64,000 bases of DNA from NCBI GenBank assembly GCA_021292165.1, contig CM037876.1:43386575-43450574 (forward strand), written 5' to 3'. The position numbers were made by a program, and so were the translations under genes. This stretch comes from Shinisaurus crocodilurus. Its lineage: Eukaryota; Chordata; Lepidosauria; Squamata; Shinisauridae. A model generated the notes under the pieces. It saw only the letters and a program-made list of their open reading frames with translations, was not told where the DNA came from and did no database searches. This document shows, in pieces, positions 1 to 10,334 of the stretch (position 1 is the stretch's first letter; each line of letters opens with the position of its first letter).

Positions 1-700
1 CACGTTGGGATATTAAAGGTTTTTCATATCAATTACATTTAAGGAAAAAAAGGAACAGTGGGATAAAAGTCGAATAATGAAGAGGAAGAAGAAAGGAAGT
101 AGCCCTGAAGAAAATATCAGATGTTCCATATAAAACATCTTTTTTTAAGCAGGTGCGCCACAGTAGCCCCAATTGTATCCCAAGGGGGTTACAATTTTTT
201 TTAAAAGTTTGTCCACATTCTCCTGGTGCTGCTGACATTCTCTGCTTCCAAGCCCTTTCTGCTGTTTTGCTTTTCTCTTTCTGTTATGACTCCCAAAATA
301 TTATGAATATTTCAAGAATTCCCAAGACGAACTTGGCAAGACTTTTCTGGTGCCAACAACCATTCTTGCTTCCAAACCCTACATGCTGGATGTTCTGCTC
401 CAATTTCTTGAAAGATTAATGTTTACATCAATGATACTGCTGCCAATTAAAGCCACTCCAGGATTGTGACTGACTCCTACCAACACTGAGCTAATAGGAA
501 AAATAGTGACAACAGTAACTGACAACATTTCTTCTGCCATCCCAGATGGGTTTTTTTAGAATTTGAGGCAGTGGGGGAGAAGGTTTAACCCCCCTCCCAG
601 AAAGACATGGTCCTGATCCGAATCAGGGTCACATTCACTTACACAAGAGCAAGGGAAACTATCACAGATGGCTATACTATGGCCGGTTCACACGATAACC
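1..700. other. QRFPR intron 1 / flank, no gene seen
   Basis: AT-rich sequence left of the QRFPR first coding exon. QRFPR is on the minus strand, so its later exons must lie at lower coordinates, and this stretch belongs to intron 1 if exon 2 is beyond the window. I see no exon, no clear repeat family and no long conserved reading frame here. Confidence 0.5.
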
Positions 701-738
701 ACAGCGCACCATGGCTTATTTAAGTCACAGTGAGTTGT

Positions 739-990
739 GGCACGTGCCAGTGGCCATTTTGAATATTCAGCCCCTGGCATGGTTTGTTGTCATTCGAACC
801 TGGGTGGCGGGGGTTGTGTGAGGGTTAAACAACCCTCAAATAACCTATGGTCTGTTGTAGGGTTATTTGAGGGCTGTTTAACCCTCAAACAACCCCTGCC
901 GCTCAGGTTTGGACAACACAACAAGCCATGGCAAAAAAAACCTTGCCCACCAGGGTTTGAATATTCAAAATGGCCACTGGCATGCACCAG
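739..990. mobile_element. Fold-back (palindromic) MITE
   Basis: The left arm (about 739-850) and the right arm (about 858-990) are imperfect inverted copies. Both contain the string GCCAGTGGCCATTTTGAATA in opposite orientation, and both contain AGGGTTAAACA-type inner repeats around a loop of about 10 bases. It abuts the 3' part of a CR1 fragment and appears to have been inserted into it. Related inverted-repeat elements with a 'GGTTCACACAACA'-like outer end recur at about 11.7, 19.1 and 27.4 kb. The superfamily is not assigned because no clean target duplication was found. Confidence 0.6.
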
Positions 991-1850
991 CCTCTGCTTA
1001 AATACTTCCAGAGAAGGAGAACCTACCACCTCTGGAGGCAATCTGTTCCACTGATGAACAGCTCTCACAGTTAGGAGAAATTTGCTAACGTTAAGCTGAA
1101 ATCTGCTTCCCTGAAATTTCTGGAGCAAAATAGAACAAGCCTGCTCCATCTTTTCCATGACAGCCTTTCAGCTATTTGAATACTGCTATCATGTCTCCCC
1201 TTAATCTTCTCTTCTCCAGGCAAAATATACCCAGCTTTTTCAACTGTTCCCCAGAAGACTTGGTTTCCAGACCCCTCACCATCCTGGTCATGCTCCAACT
1301 TGTCAATGTCCTTCTTAAAATAGGACATCCAGAACTTGACACAGTATTCCAAATGCAGCCTGACTAACACAGAATAGAGTGGAACTGTTACTTCCTGCGA
1401 TCTGGACACTATCCTTCCATTAATGCAGCCCAAGATTGCATTAGCTTTCTCAGCTGCCGCATCACACTGCTGGCTCATATTCTGCTTGTGATCCACTAAG
1501 ACACTTAGGTCCTTTTCACATGTACTGCTGCCAAGCCAGGTCTCCGTCATTCTATGCTTGTGTCTGATTTATTTATTTATTTATATATATATATTGGTAC
1601 CTAAATGCAAGACTTTATATTTATCTCTGTTGAATCTCATCTTGTTAGATCTGACTCAGTGTCCCAGCCTATCTAGATCCTTTTGAATATCGATCTTGTC
1701 TTCTATGGTGTTGTCTGTCTCTTCTCGCTTTGTGTCATCTGCAGATTGGATAAGCAACCCCTCTACACTCGCATCCAAGTCATTTATAAAAATGTTGAAT
1801 AGCACATGGCCTAGGACAGAGCTCTGTGGAACTCCACTCCAGGAGGATGC
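985..1850 (-). mobile_element. CR1 LINE fragment, ORF2 C-terminal part, degenerate
   Basis: Minus-strand translation gives blocks typical of the CR1 reverse transcriptase C-terminal half. These are a GVPQxSVLGxxLFNIFINDLD block and an ADDTK block near 1660-1845, an EKDLSVLVDHKQNMSQQC block with LGCINGRI near 1400-1550, and RAVHQWNRLPPEVVGSPSLE near 1080-1130. Frame changes between blocks and a mutated catalytic block (SADDTK for FADDTK) make it a dead copy. The 3' end is cut off by the fold-back element at 739-990. Confidence 0.85.
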
Positions 1851-2040
1851 TGAGCCTTCAGTGTGGCGGCCCCATTTCTGTGGAACTCCCTGCCTCTGGA
1901 GGTCAGGCAGGCTCCGACATTGTGCTGCTTTCGGCGCCTGCTGAAGACCTCCTCCAGGAAGCTTTCTCTGCTCTTCAACCACCAGTGTAATTTTATTTTA
2001 GTTTGTTTTCAATGTATTACACTGGAGGGACTGAGGGTGG
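1850..2040 (+). repeat. CR1/L2-type LINE 3' end remnant
   Basis: Plus-strand reading resembles the 'WNSLPLEVRQAPTL..FRRLLKT' tail that ends many CR1/L2-group ORF2 proteins and is followed by a T-rich 3' UTR with 'GTAATTTTATTTTAG'. It lies directly against the opposite-strand CR1 fragment. Family assignment is approximate. Confidence 0.5.
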
Positions 2041-2588
2041 GTAGAGAAGGGGGAAGCATGTTTGCTAACTTGCACTGGGTGGTAGTTGTAATAGGCAATA
2101 GTGAGCATTTCTGCACATGTTCAGAGTCTTTGTGCCTGGCTAAAGATTCTTTGATTTTTATCCCCAACTGCTCCTAAAGGAAAAGTTACAGGAGAAGATT
2201 CACAATAACAACACCATGCATTATGTACCTCTTTTATTTATTAAAAACTGGAGTGGCAGCAAGTTTCCAGTCTTCTCGCTTTACACAATCCACACAGTAT
2301 CAGCATCTCCCCGCCCCAACCCACCCACCCACCCACAGATGAAAAAACTATGAAAATAGTTTCAGAATCCAAGGGAATGTGGATTCTTCCCCCACCCCCA
2401 AAAAGCAGAACCCCATAATGCCATCAGGCAAACTGTTTTGAAACTGAATGGAATTTTAAAAGTCCACAATTCCACTGGGCAACCATAAGCCCAATTAACA
2501 CTTTGGATCGTAGCCCAAAAAAGAGAGCCTGCAGATGAAATAAGGGGCATGTGAAAATAAAAACCACCACAGCCACTAACAGTGCTAT

Positions 2589-2812
2589 CCAGTGTGGCGT
2601 AGTGGTGAGAGTGTTGGACTGGGACTGGGACTCGGGACATCCGGGTTCTAGTCCCCGCTCAGCATGAAACTCACTGGGTGACTCTGGGCCAGTCACGGAC
2701 TCTCAGCCTAACCTACCTCACAGGGTTGTTGTGAGAATAAAATGGAGAGGATTATGTAAGCCACCTTGGGTTCCTTGCAGGAAAAAAGGCAGGGTATAAA
2801 TATAATAAATAA
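2589..2812 (+). mobile_element. Sauria SINE (tRNA-derived), copy 1
   Basis: Begins with a tRNA-like head (AGTGTGGCGTAGTGGTGAGA, then a B-box like GGTTCTAGTCC) and continues through the diagnostic middle 'AACCTACCTCACAGGG'. It ends in a BovB-like tail with GGTATAAATATAATAAATAA. This family is established as squamate-specific, and it is the strongest taxonomic marker in the window. A small internal duplication (GGGACT repeated) sits after the A-box region. Confidence 0.92.
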
Positions 2813-2814
2813 AA

Positions 2815-2885
2815 AATCCTATGTATGTCTACTCTGAAGTAAGCCCTATCGAAATTAATGCGATTTACTCTCAGGGAAACCGGGC
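2815..2885. repeat. Short squamate interspersed repeat ('AATCCTATG..GAGTAAG..' type)
   Basis: Contains the motif pair 'TCTACTCTGAAGTAAG' and 'GATTTACTCTCAGG' around an imperfect dyad. The same short element recurs near 7.1, 14.5, 15.0, 15.3, 17.2, 21.7, 48.9, 51.0, 56.4 and 56.9 kb, in either orientation. It looks like a small palindromic MITE; I cannot name the family. Confidence 0.55.
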
Positions 2886-3109
2886 TGCCTTTGTTTTTAA
2901 TCTTTCATACGATTGTTTCCGTAATCAAAACGTTTTTTTGTTTTTAAAGGAAAAACCAACCTATTCCTTGGTTTGAGCCAACTCGGAGCGCGAGTGCGGC
3001 GAACTGAATGAGGCAGGGGCCGGGCGTACACACAGCCGGCGGGGAAACCGGCTGCCCGGCAGGACGAGACGAGACCCCGCGCCGCCACCCCTCCCGCCTC
3101 CTCACTCAC

Positions 3110-3449
3110 CCCCCAGCCAGTTGCTGGAGATGTTCTGCAACATGGTGAAGGGGACGCAGAAGAAAGCGATGAGCAGGTCGCTGAGGGCCAGCGAGCAGAT
3201 GAAGATGTTGGTGACGGTGCGCATGGCTTTCCGGCGGGCGACCACGTAGAGCACCAGGCAGTTGCCGAAGAGCGCCAGGGCGAAGATGAGCACGCAGGTG
3301 AGCACGAAGGCCAGCTTGGCGCAGCCGGGCAGCTCGGGGATGTAGACCAGCGGCTTCAGCCCGTAGAGCGCGATGAACTGCTCGCGGGTCACGTTGTTGT
3401 CCCGCAGGAGCTGCGCGAACTGCTCCGGGGTGATGTTCAGGGACCGCAT
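3110..3449 (-). CDS. QRFPR: QRFPR (GPR103), first coding exon, partial
   Basis: Encodes the N-terminus of the pyroglutamylated RFamide (QRFP/26RFa) receptor, a class A Gq/Gi-coupled receptor of the plasma membrane involved in feeding and arousal. The 113 codons start MRSLNITPEQFAQLLRDNN and closely follow the mammalian N-terminus. Visible features are N-glycosylation sequons (NIT at 5, NVT near 19, NIS in the first extracellular loop), TM1 with GNCLV (N1.50), intracellular loop RRKAMRTVTN, and TM2 with LALSDLL (D2.50). The exon ends in a phase-1 GT donor (GGGG|GTGAGT at 3109-3108). The upstream in-frame ATG at 3599 was rejected because its extension has no resemblance to the family and lies in the 5' UTR. 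Exon 2 onward would lie left of the window. The neighbour ANXA5 on the same strand supports orthology. Confidence 0.95.
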
Positions 3450-3960
3450 CGCGAGGAGACGGCGGAGCGGCAGCCAAGTCAACCTCCGATCCCGCGAGGC
3501 TTGGCCAGGGCCGGTCGAAGCTGCCCTCCCCGGAGATGGGGTGGAGCCAGGGGCATTTTTAAAAAGAAAAGAATCAGAAAGGAGAGCCGGAAACTTCACC
3601 CGAACAAGCTGTTAAGAGGCCTTCGAGAAGGAAGGATCGGGCAAAGGGGGCGGCTGCGGAGGCGCAGAGAGCCACGAGAAATGAGCCGCCGGCCGCCTTG
3701 TCACTAGTGCGAACGCCTCCACGAGCGCACCCCTGCGGCGAAAGCGGCCAGCGCTGACAGCAAAGCGGGAGGAATCAACCCGGGGGAATCAACGCACGCG
3801 GCAGGAGCCAGAAACTTTTGCGGCGGAGGCAGCGAACAAGCCCAACCCCTGCGCGCGGCCCGCTCCGTCGACTCAAGTCTCCAGCTTGAAGGAGTCTGTG
3901 TGCAGCGCAGTTCCCTCGCCCCCTCCCCCAATTGGAGGCTTTATTCGCGCCGTGAGCCAA
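3450..3960 (-). other. QRFPR 5' UTR and proximal promoter (probable)
   Basis: GC-rich sequence directly upstream of the QRFPR ATG within the CpG island. The transcription start cannot be fixed from sequence alone. CCAAT-like sequence (ATTGG/CCAAT) near 3930-3960 is compatible with a promoter but not proof. Confidence 0.4.
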
Positions 3961-4499
3961 TCGGAGAATAGAAAGAGCGTCTCCACTTTTTTCTGTCCCC
4001 CCCTCCCTTCAAAGTTCCCGAACAGGTGGGCGGGCGCCGCTTCCCGGCGTTAGCTGGAGTCTGGGAGAGAGCGGGAGACAGAGGGCGGCGCAGCTGTCGG
4101 CTGGACGGACGAGGACTGGGCTGGCGCTTGCGGGGTTGCCATCAGCCAAGCAAGCGCGACGAAGCGTTCTACAAAGCGGCCAATGCCATACGGAGGAGTT
4201 CGACGAGATGCGTGGGAAGGCGGCGGAGCTGCTGTGCCTGTGCAGGAATCCGGCTGGGGAGCCGCAGGAACCAGAGGAGGGGCGTTGGGGTTCTCTCAAC
4301 CAGGGGTGCGGGACTCCAGGTGTCGTTGGGGCTGTACTAAGCCTGCGGCTCCTGTCCCAAATCTTTTTACCAGGGCCGGCCACGGATCGATTCCCTAGAG
4401 CACAGAGACAGAGTGTCTTTTGGGACCAATGGACGCCGCCGCGCCGCCCCGCCCCGCCCCTCAGGTTAATTGGCAGACAGCCAGTCAGGGTGAGCTGGG

Positions 4500-5210
4500 G
4501 AGCCCCCCCCCCCCATTTTCTCTTCCTCCCTAAATATTTTTTACAAACAATTTAAAAAAAAACAGTTTACAATTTTGTCTTTAAAAGGCTTGCAAACCAG
4601 ATGAACTGCCCTCGCCTACTTTTTTGGTGCCCACCCCAGAACTTTTAGGTTGGCTACAGGCCTGCATGCAGGTGGTGAGTTTCAAGAGGAATTGTACATT
4701 CCCCCCCCCCCAATTGTGCAACCGCACCCCCCAAATGCCCCCTGCATAGCAGTTAAGCTTACCCTAAAAATGCTTCCGTTGGTGCCAATGGGAGTGTTCT
4801 CTGAAGGTTAATTGCCAATCGGGGAAGCTCTCCAGGCAGGCTGCAGTTCATCCTCCCCTCCTTGCACACTGTGGCCTCCATGGCAATCAAGTTGGGGGGG
4901 GGGGGTTCCATTGGTGGCAAAGAAGAAACCCATGAAGAAAAGAGTGAAGAGAAACATGGGGGAAAGAACAGAGGGAGATGGGGGGGGGGGGAGAGCAAGA
5001 TGTGTTTATTGCCCTCTTAAATGGTTAAACAATATGGGGAGGAAGTCCTTCTCCAGGTACTCCCCAAGTTAGATCCTCCTGGGTGTGTCAGTGTGTGTGT
5101 GTACTCTTGATTTTTGTGTGTGTGTGTGTGTGTGTTTCCCTGCCAAGTATTGTGGCACATAGAGAGTTGGCACTTAGTGTAGAACTTTCTAGGCTGTTCT
5201 GCTTGTTTCT

Positions 5211-5245
<35 letters not shown>

Positions 5246-5700
5246 GTGCTCTGGTTTCTGGGGAAAGTCACAAGTCTGCACCACATTGGAAAGACAACCA
5301 CAGAAGCTGAAGAGCAGAGCCATCCTTCCACCAAGGCTGCTGCCACTGCTTCCCATTTCCCTTTCCAGGCTGCCTGTCGCCTGCCTCCTTGCTACCAAAA
5401 CTTGCCCCATCCCCAATTTGCCTGTCCCTTCCTTCCTTCCCTGCTACTCTCCTTCCTAATTTTCTTCCTTGCCCTTTCCTCTACCTTCCTGCTCCAGCCC
5501 TTCCACCACCCACCCATCATTTTGAACCACTTTATTTTATTTTGAGTTTAATTTACACAGATAATGATGACTGATGAACTGGCTAATTAATTGCAGGGGG
5601 ATTGCATACAATTCAGAGCAGGATCTGGGTGGGAAGTGGGAAATTAATTGGAGTTGACCCACTGATTTGTCCCTGGCTTCCTTTTCAATTCGCACTCTGT
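4500..5700. repeat. Low-complexity block: poly-C/G runs and two (TG)n microsatellites
   Basis: Contains C or G homopolymers (about 4503, 4702, 4896 and 4981), a (TG)n tract at about 5083-5136, a second (TG)n tract at about 5212-5241 and a C/T-rich stretch at 5330-5520. I see no exon or recognisable transposable element in this interval. Confidence 0.8.
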
Positions 5701-6060
5701 CATACTTTTAAAACTCCATTCAGGTGAGAAAGTTGCCATTTTTAGGTAGGCATGTGTGTGTGTCATGAAAGCCTCCCAGCCTCTCTATTTTTTGGCATTT
5801 CTTCACACCATTACAAATTAATAGTAATTGAAGAGAAACTACTGATTTGGGAAGATCTGTGGTGGGGCACAAATTAATTGAATACTTTATTTTTTCTGAG
5901 GTGGATTGGATAAGAAATTAATTGGCTGACTTTGCCTTTTTAATTACTAGGATTACATTAATCCTAGTAATTATCTCTCCATGTGCATATTTAGGTATAA
6001 ATTAGCGTTTGCACATTTTGTATAGATATGGGCCTGGGTCCTGCATCTTTTAAGTGCCTA
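5700..6060. other. Intergenic, nothing recognised
   Basis: AT-rich sequence with several ATTAAT clusters and a short palindrome (TAATTACTAGGATTACATTA then ATCCTAGTAATTA, about 5940-5972). No gene or named repeat seen. Confidence 0.4.
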
Positions 6061-6067
6061 GCAACAC

Positions 6068-6165
6068 CCCTGACTCCAGCTCCCATCAGCCCCAACCAAC
6101 ATGGCCAGTGGTCAGGGATGATGGGCATTGTAGTCCAATATCCGGCAGGTCACTCATACACCTGC
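6068..6165. mobile_element. hAT-type palindromic MITE ('ACTCCAGCTCCCATCA' family)
   Basis: An imperfect hairpin in which CTCCAGCTCCCATCAG...GGCCAGTGG pairs with GATGGGCATTGTAGTCC. The same palindrome family occurs near 44.4, 49.3, 52.2 and 61.9 kb. It is a common amniote MITE; the borders here are eroded. Confidence 0.6.
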
Positions 6166-6732
6166 TCTAAACTTACATTCTTTTTATGAATCACTCTAAT
6201 CTTGGAGGAGCGGGGCGTGAGGCATATTTTCTTAAAACAATGACAGAGTTTTAAAATAATGCCTGCCTTCAGGGATATTCATAAATCAATTGTTGGTCTG
6301 GCGGGTCAATCCCCAAAAAGGTTCATGTCAGAGTCTGACCTTAAGGATGTAACACTCAGGACGCTGCCCCCGCTGTGTTCAAAGGGGCTTGATCCCAAGT
6401 AAGCATGCACAGCAGTGCAACCTGAAGAAGCAGGGGTGGAAGTGAGCCCAGCCTGGGTGTTGGGGCCTTTGCAGCTGCCCAAGAATGCCAAGCACTGATG
6501 CCAGGCCTGTAAAGAAGACATCATTTGGGCTGATTCACATGATCACTGGGCATGTTTCCACATTAGCAAGATTTGCACCGCTTCACATGAATAGGTAGGT
6601 GCATTGCAAGGCTGAAGTTTTTCAGCCAGAGGGCCTTCTGCAAAGAAAGTCGTCCTCTCTGCCACGTGCATCTTCCAAACTATCACGTATCACTACACTA
6701 AGGCGCTTGCTCGATCATGGAGAGAAAAGAAG

Positions 6733-7046
6733 TCACGGTAGCTTATTTTTCCCACCCTGGGTGTACCAGTTGCAAGCCACCTAATTAGCATAACTACCCT
6801 CACTGGGCGCAGGTCGTCGTGATGTGCAAACCTGGCGACAGCAGGTAGCTGTGGTGGTTTACGGACTGCCCTGAAATCCTCGAACAAGCCATGGGTTTCA
6901 GGGTGGTTTGTAAACTACTCCAGTCACCCACCGTCACCAGGTTCAAATGTCATGACACCCTGTACCCTGCAAGGGTAATTATGCTAATTAGGCAGCTCAT
7001 GACTGGCATGTGCAGGGAGGGAAAATAAGCCACTGTGGCTTCCCCC
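6733..7046. mobile_element. Fold-back element
   Basis: The outer arms are imperfect inverted copies: 'AGTCACGGTAGCTTATTTTT...CCACCTAATTAGCATAA' at 6733-6795 against 'AATTATGCTAATTAGGCAG...AAAATAAGCCACTGTGGCT' at 6975-7046. Inner arms such as GTGGTTTACGGACTGCCCTG / CAGGGTGGTTTGTAAAC are also inverted. It shares the 'GTGGCTTATAAGCCAC' theme with elements at 8.2-9.4 and 18.0-18.8 kb. Confidence 0.55.
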
Positions 7047-7429
7047 CCCTCCATGATTGTGCAAACCCAGTCTAACAGTGCAATCTTCTACATGTCCACT
7101 CAAAAGTAAGTCCTGCTGAGACCAGTGGCGCTTACTCCCAGGTACGTGGGTGCAGGAGTGCTGCCTAAATGAGTTGTGTAAGTCAGGCAGCCCTTTGGAT
7201 CAAAGGGGCAAGAATGTTAATTCTTAATGTCTTATTTATGAGCGTTGTATGCAAAAGGCCCCAGTTTCAATCCCTGGCATATCCAGGCAGGGCTGCGAAG
7301 GACCCCCATTTGACACCCTAGATAGCTGCTGCCAATCAGTGTAAAACAAGGATGGGCAGCATGTGGGCCTCTAGGTGTTTTTGGACTGCACCTTCCATCA
7401 CCTGTAGCCAGCATAGCCAATAATGAGGG

Positions 7430-7560
7430 ATGATTTATTATTATTTAATTATTATATTTTTAAATGGCCCATCTGGCCGGTCACCCGACCACCCTGGGCA
7501 ATGTACAACAGGATAAAATACAATAAAACACAATTAAAACAATATTAAAGTTTTTTAAAA
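7430..7560 (-). repeat. LINE (L2/CR1-group) 3' tail remnant
   Basis: Reads on the minus strand as the familiar squamate LINE tail 'CATTGCCCAGGGTGGTCGGGTGACC...GGCCATTTAAAAATATAATAATTAAATAATAATAA'. Similar tails occur near 16.1, 35.4, 47.5 and 57.4 kb. A fragment only, without coding sequence. Confidence 0.45.
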
Positions 7561-8220
7561 AACTAGGCTAGTGGAACAGAAACCAGCCTCTCAATTATGT
7601 GATCCACTTTTTTGAGTCCCACATCCTCCGGCCATCTCAAGGCAGTTTAAAAGCCTGTGGTTCTTTACAGTCCATTTTGTAACATGGACCAAAAAACACT
7701 GAAAATTCATTTGCTTTTCACCAATGGGAGGCCAGCGAAAAGAAATTGCTCCTGTTTATTATACTAGGACTTTCAGCAATCTTTTACACAACTGATCATA
7801 GTGGAATTCTCATGCTGCTGTTCTTCCAGTATAACAGTGTAAGGAACAGTAGGCAGAGCTGGAATTGGTCTTCTTACTGAATCAATACACACCACTAAAG
7901 TTGGCACTGTCCATTTTCAGATTTACCAACTGCCTGGTACTGCAATTCAGTTGAACAGAAGTGTGAAGCCAGGAAACTGAATTAAGTTGAATATTTATTT
8001 TGCAAATGAAAGTTAACACATCTGGATCTATTCAGGTCTAAGGGTTGTCTTTTTCCTTCAAGTGTTCTTAATGTATGTTTCTGAAGGTCTGAACCATTAA
8101 TTTCAGTCTGATGACAACTCTTACAGAATTCATTCAAACAAAAATCCCCAGAATGTGTCTATAGAAGCGGTACCTCTTCCAAGAAATTAAGAGAGACATT
8201 TTCAAAGAGTAATTGAAAAC
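7560..8220. other. Intergenic, nothing recognised
   Basis: No gene, tRNA or clear repeat family recognised in this AT-moderate stretch. Confidence 0.35.
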
Positions 8221-8234
8221 CCAGATGCTGGCCT

Positions 8235-9400
8235 TATAAGCCACCCTGGGAAATCATGGCTTGTAGGGTTTATGAGCCACCTCTGGGGTTGCTGTGTTGC
8301 CCGAACCTGGACTACACAACAGGCTGAGTAGAGCGCAGCTCAGCTCCCCACTGTCCAGTGGCACCAATCCCAATGGAGAAGGGTTACGTGCAAGCAACCC
8401 CTCTTTGCTGGGATCAGCGGCGGCGGCCTCCTCTGGAGAAAGCCAAGCAAAGTGCAGCTCACCACCACCACCACCCAGCACTGTCAGAGGCTCCCCTGCC
8501 ACCGTGGCTACCCGCTGAAAGGGCTGGTGGCTGCGGCGGCATAGGGCAAGCTGTGCCCTGATCGGCCTCCTCTAAAGCTGGTCAAGCAGAATGCAGCTTG
8601 TCCCCCACCCCTGCCCGGCGCCGCTGCTGAACAGCTGAAGCGCAGTGGGACGGCACCGCTGCTGCCGCTCAGGACTGGTGCAGGGCAGTTTGGCGCCCTA
8701 GGCTGGCTTATATTTAGCGGGCCCCTCTCGTGCGGGGGGGAGGGCTCCGGAGCAAAGCAGCCAGGAAATGCCTGCTTGCCCAGCGCCCCTGCCCGCCGGC
8801 CGCCTCCTCCAGCAGCCGCTTTCCCCGCTGCCTACCGGTCGCCGCCGCCACGTGCTCTCCTGACCTGGCTTAGCTCCGGGCGCAGAGGAAAGCCGAGTGC
8901 AATCGCGAGCCCGCCCGGCGCCCGCATTCCCCCCCCCCCGCACAGACCTTGTGGTTGCGGACCGGTGCCTTTGTCGGCGAGGCGGCCAGGCAGGGCAGGA
9001 GCGTGCCGGCGGCGAGGAAGGAGCGCAGCATTTCTGCGCCCTCTTCCACCACGCGCCCTAGGCAGCCGCCTGGGTCTGCCTAGCGGTAGCGCCAGCCCTG
9101 CTGCCGCTGCTGCTGATCTCAGCAGAGGGGGCTTAAGCAAGCCGCCTTTGCTGAGATCTGCAGCAATGCTGACAGCCCTTGCCACAGCTTGCGATGTGAG
9201 TTGGTGTGAGGGCTGTCAGCGATCCCTGCTCGCCCACTCTCCCCCTGACAAGCTGTGGTGAGGAGGGGGAGGCCGCAGTGTCCCCTGGGATACCTGTGAG
9301 AGGACTAAGGGGGGAAGAGAAGGGAGGAGATGCCTCAGGGCCCCTGCTGTGCCAGATCCATGAGGTGGCTTATAAGCCACCCCAGGCTTAAAGTGACATA
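8235..9400. mobile_element. GC-rich inverted-repeat element, host of a nested hAT
   Basis: Short terminal inverted repeats are visible: 'GGCCTTATAAGCCACCCTGG' near 8231 and 'GAGGTGGCTTATAAGCCACC' near 9362. The body is GC-rich (GCCGCC/GGCGGC runs) and has long but unconserved frames on both strands. A complete hAT MITE (8670-9100) is inserted in it. A similar architecture is seen at 12.4-13.7 and 18.0-18.8 kb. It looks like a non-autonomous DNA transposon; no transposase was found. Confidence 0.45.
8670..9100 (-). mobile_element. hAT MITE with GC-rich core, 8-bp TSD CTGCCGCT
   Basis: Termini CAGGACTGGTGC / GCGCCAGCCCTG are flanked on both sides by CTGCCGCT (8662-8669 and 9101-9108). An 8-bp duplication with CAG..CTG ends is diagnostic of the hAT superfamily. 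Subterminal 'GCCCTAGGC..' sequence matches the copies at 13826, 15546, 26068 and 48130. This copy and the one at 26068 carry a GC-rich centre absent from the short copies. On the minus strand the core contains a short frame beginning MLRSFLAAGTLLPCLAASPT that I cannot assign. Confidence 0.85.
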
Positions 9401-9424
9401 TGAACCCGCCCAATGGGTTGAGTT

Positions 9425-10115
9425 CTCACCAATGCACTACACTGCAAAAATTAGCCCCTAGCCCTGCATTATACACAATAGGGCAGACACCTGAATAAAT
9501 GTAGCTGATTCCAGTATGTCTAGTTTGGCTTTGTGAGACTCTTCGGGGTGTGCAAGAGAGACTTGCGAGCAACAAACTGGCATGGGTCAACTCACAGGAG
9601 GACTCCTCTAGCAATACAGTAAGGCTCAAATGCTTCATAAGGCAATACAGGCTGGATGAGGACAACACGGGGAATCTTTGCTGGTCCCAGGCACTCCACC
9701 CACCCACCCCCATCTGGATCTGGGCCTGAAAGACCAAAGGAAAAGTGTGGGTGCGTGGAGGGTAAGTTGTAAGCAAGCACAATTTGTGGCATTGCACAAC
9801 ATCACGACTGATCGCATATGTTAAGGCATCAGCCTAAGCTTCAATTTGCTGGCGTTGTGGAGCTTGAGCCAACACTCTGGTCTTAAATTGGCATGTTTTG
9901 TTTGTTTTATCATTGAATATGCTTTATAACTTATACCCCATTGTTATTAACTGGAAGACAACTCCTCCAGTTACCATGATCTACTTCTCAATAGATGTTC
10001 TGTTGAGTAGGAGGAATTCCTCACTTTAGACAAAACTGTAGAGCAGCCGGCCCCAACCCAGTGCCCTCCAAATGTGATGGACTACAACTCCCATCATTCC
10101 CAGACAACATGGCCT
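9425..10115. other. Intergenic, no gene; MITE remnant near 10055-10110
   Basis: Mostly unassigned sequence. Near 10055-10110 the phrase 'GTGCCCTCCAAATGTGATGG' followed by 'ACTACAACTCCCATCATTCC' marks half of the palindromic hAT MITE also seen near 44.4 and 61.9 kb. Confidence 0.45.
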
Positions 10116-10125
10116 CCCTATAGAG

Positions 10126-10234
10126 CAGTGTTCTCCAACCTTGGGTCCCCAGATGTTTTTGGCCTACAACTCCCAGCATGCCCCAGCCAGTTGTAGGCCA
10201 AAAACATCTGGGGACCCAAGGTTGGAGAACACTG
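10126..10234. mobile_element. Near-perfect palindromic hAT MITE, 109 bp, TSD CTATAGAG
   Basis: Ends CAGTGTTCTCC / GGAGAACACTG, and the whole 109-bp element folds on itself (arms GGTCCCCAGATGTTTTTGGC / GCCAAAAACATCTGGGGACC). It is bounded by CTATAGAG at 10118-10125 and 10235-10242, an exact 8-bp hAT target duplication. A second, shorter member is at 22066-22146. Confidence 0.92.
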
Positions 10235-10334
10235 CTATAGAGCAGGGGTGTTAAACCTCTTTCAGACTGAGGGCCGAATTTAATTTCAGAGAAGCTCTTG
10301 GAGGCCACATTCCAGTGGTGAGCAGGGAGAAGGG

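Larger units (their letters stand above)
2985..4480. promoter_or_regulatory. CpG island over QRFPR exon 1 and promoter
   Basis: Base composition changes abruptly to GC-rich with frequent CpG between about 2985 and 4480, in contrast to the AT-rich flanks. The island covers the first coding exon (3110-3449), its 5' UTR and about 1 kb upstream on the minus strand. No TATA box is evident, so a dispersed CpG-island promoter is inferred. Long plus-strand reading frames inside it are composition artefacts. Confidence 0.75.

Noticed and set aside
2589..2660. tRNA gene
   Set aside because: A- and B-box-like sequences belong to the Sauria SINE head; no cloverleaf or CCA-proximal acceptor stem. The same applies to the other SINE copies.
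3447..3599. Longer QRFPR N-terminus from the in-frame ATG at 3599
   Set aside because: The extra 50 residues are Pro/Arg/Ser-rich GC-island translation with no family resemblance, whereas the ATG at 3449 starts the conserved MxxLNITPEQF sequence.
4026..4555. Divergent gene on the plus strand from the QRFPR CpG island
   Set aside because: Frames in the island are not conserved, have no recognisable protein and end in poly-C/A sequence; no splice structure could be built.
5083..5241. (TG)n tracts as coding VCVCV repeats
   Set aside because: Simple microsatellites open in several frames; no flanking coding evidence.
8776..9261. Long plus- and minus-strand ORFs in the GC-rich element
   Set aside because: Overlapping frames on both strands, no domain and no codon conservation; explained by high GC content inside a transposable element.
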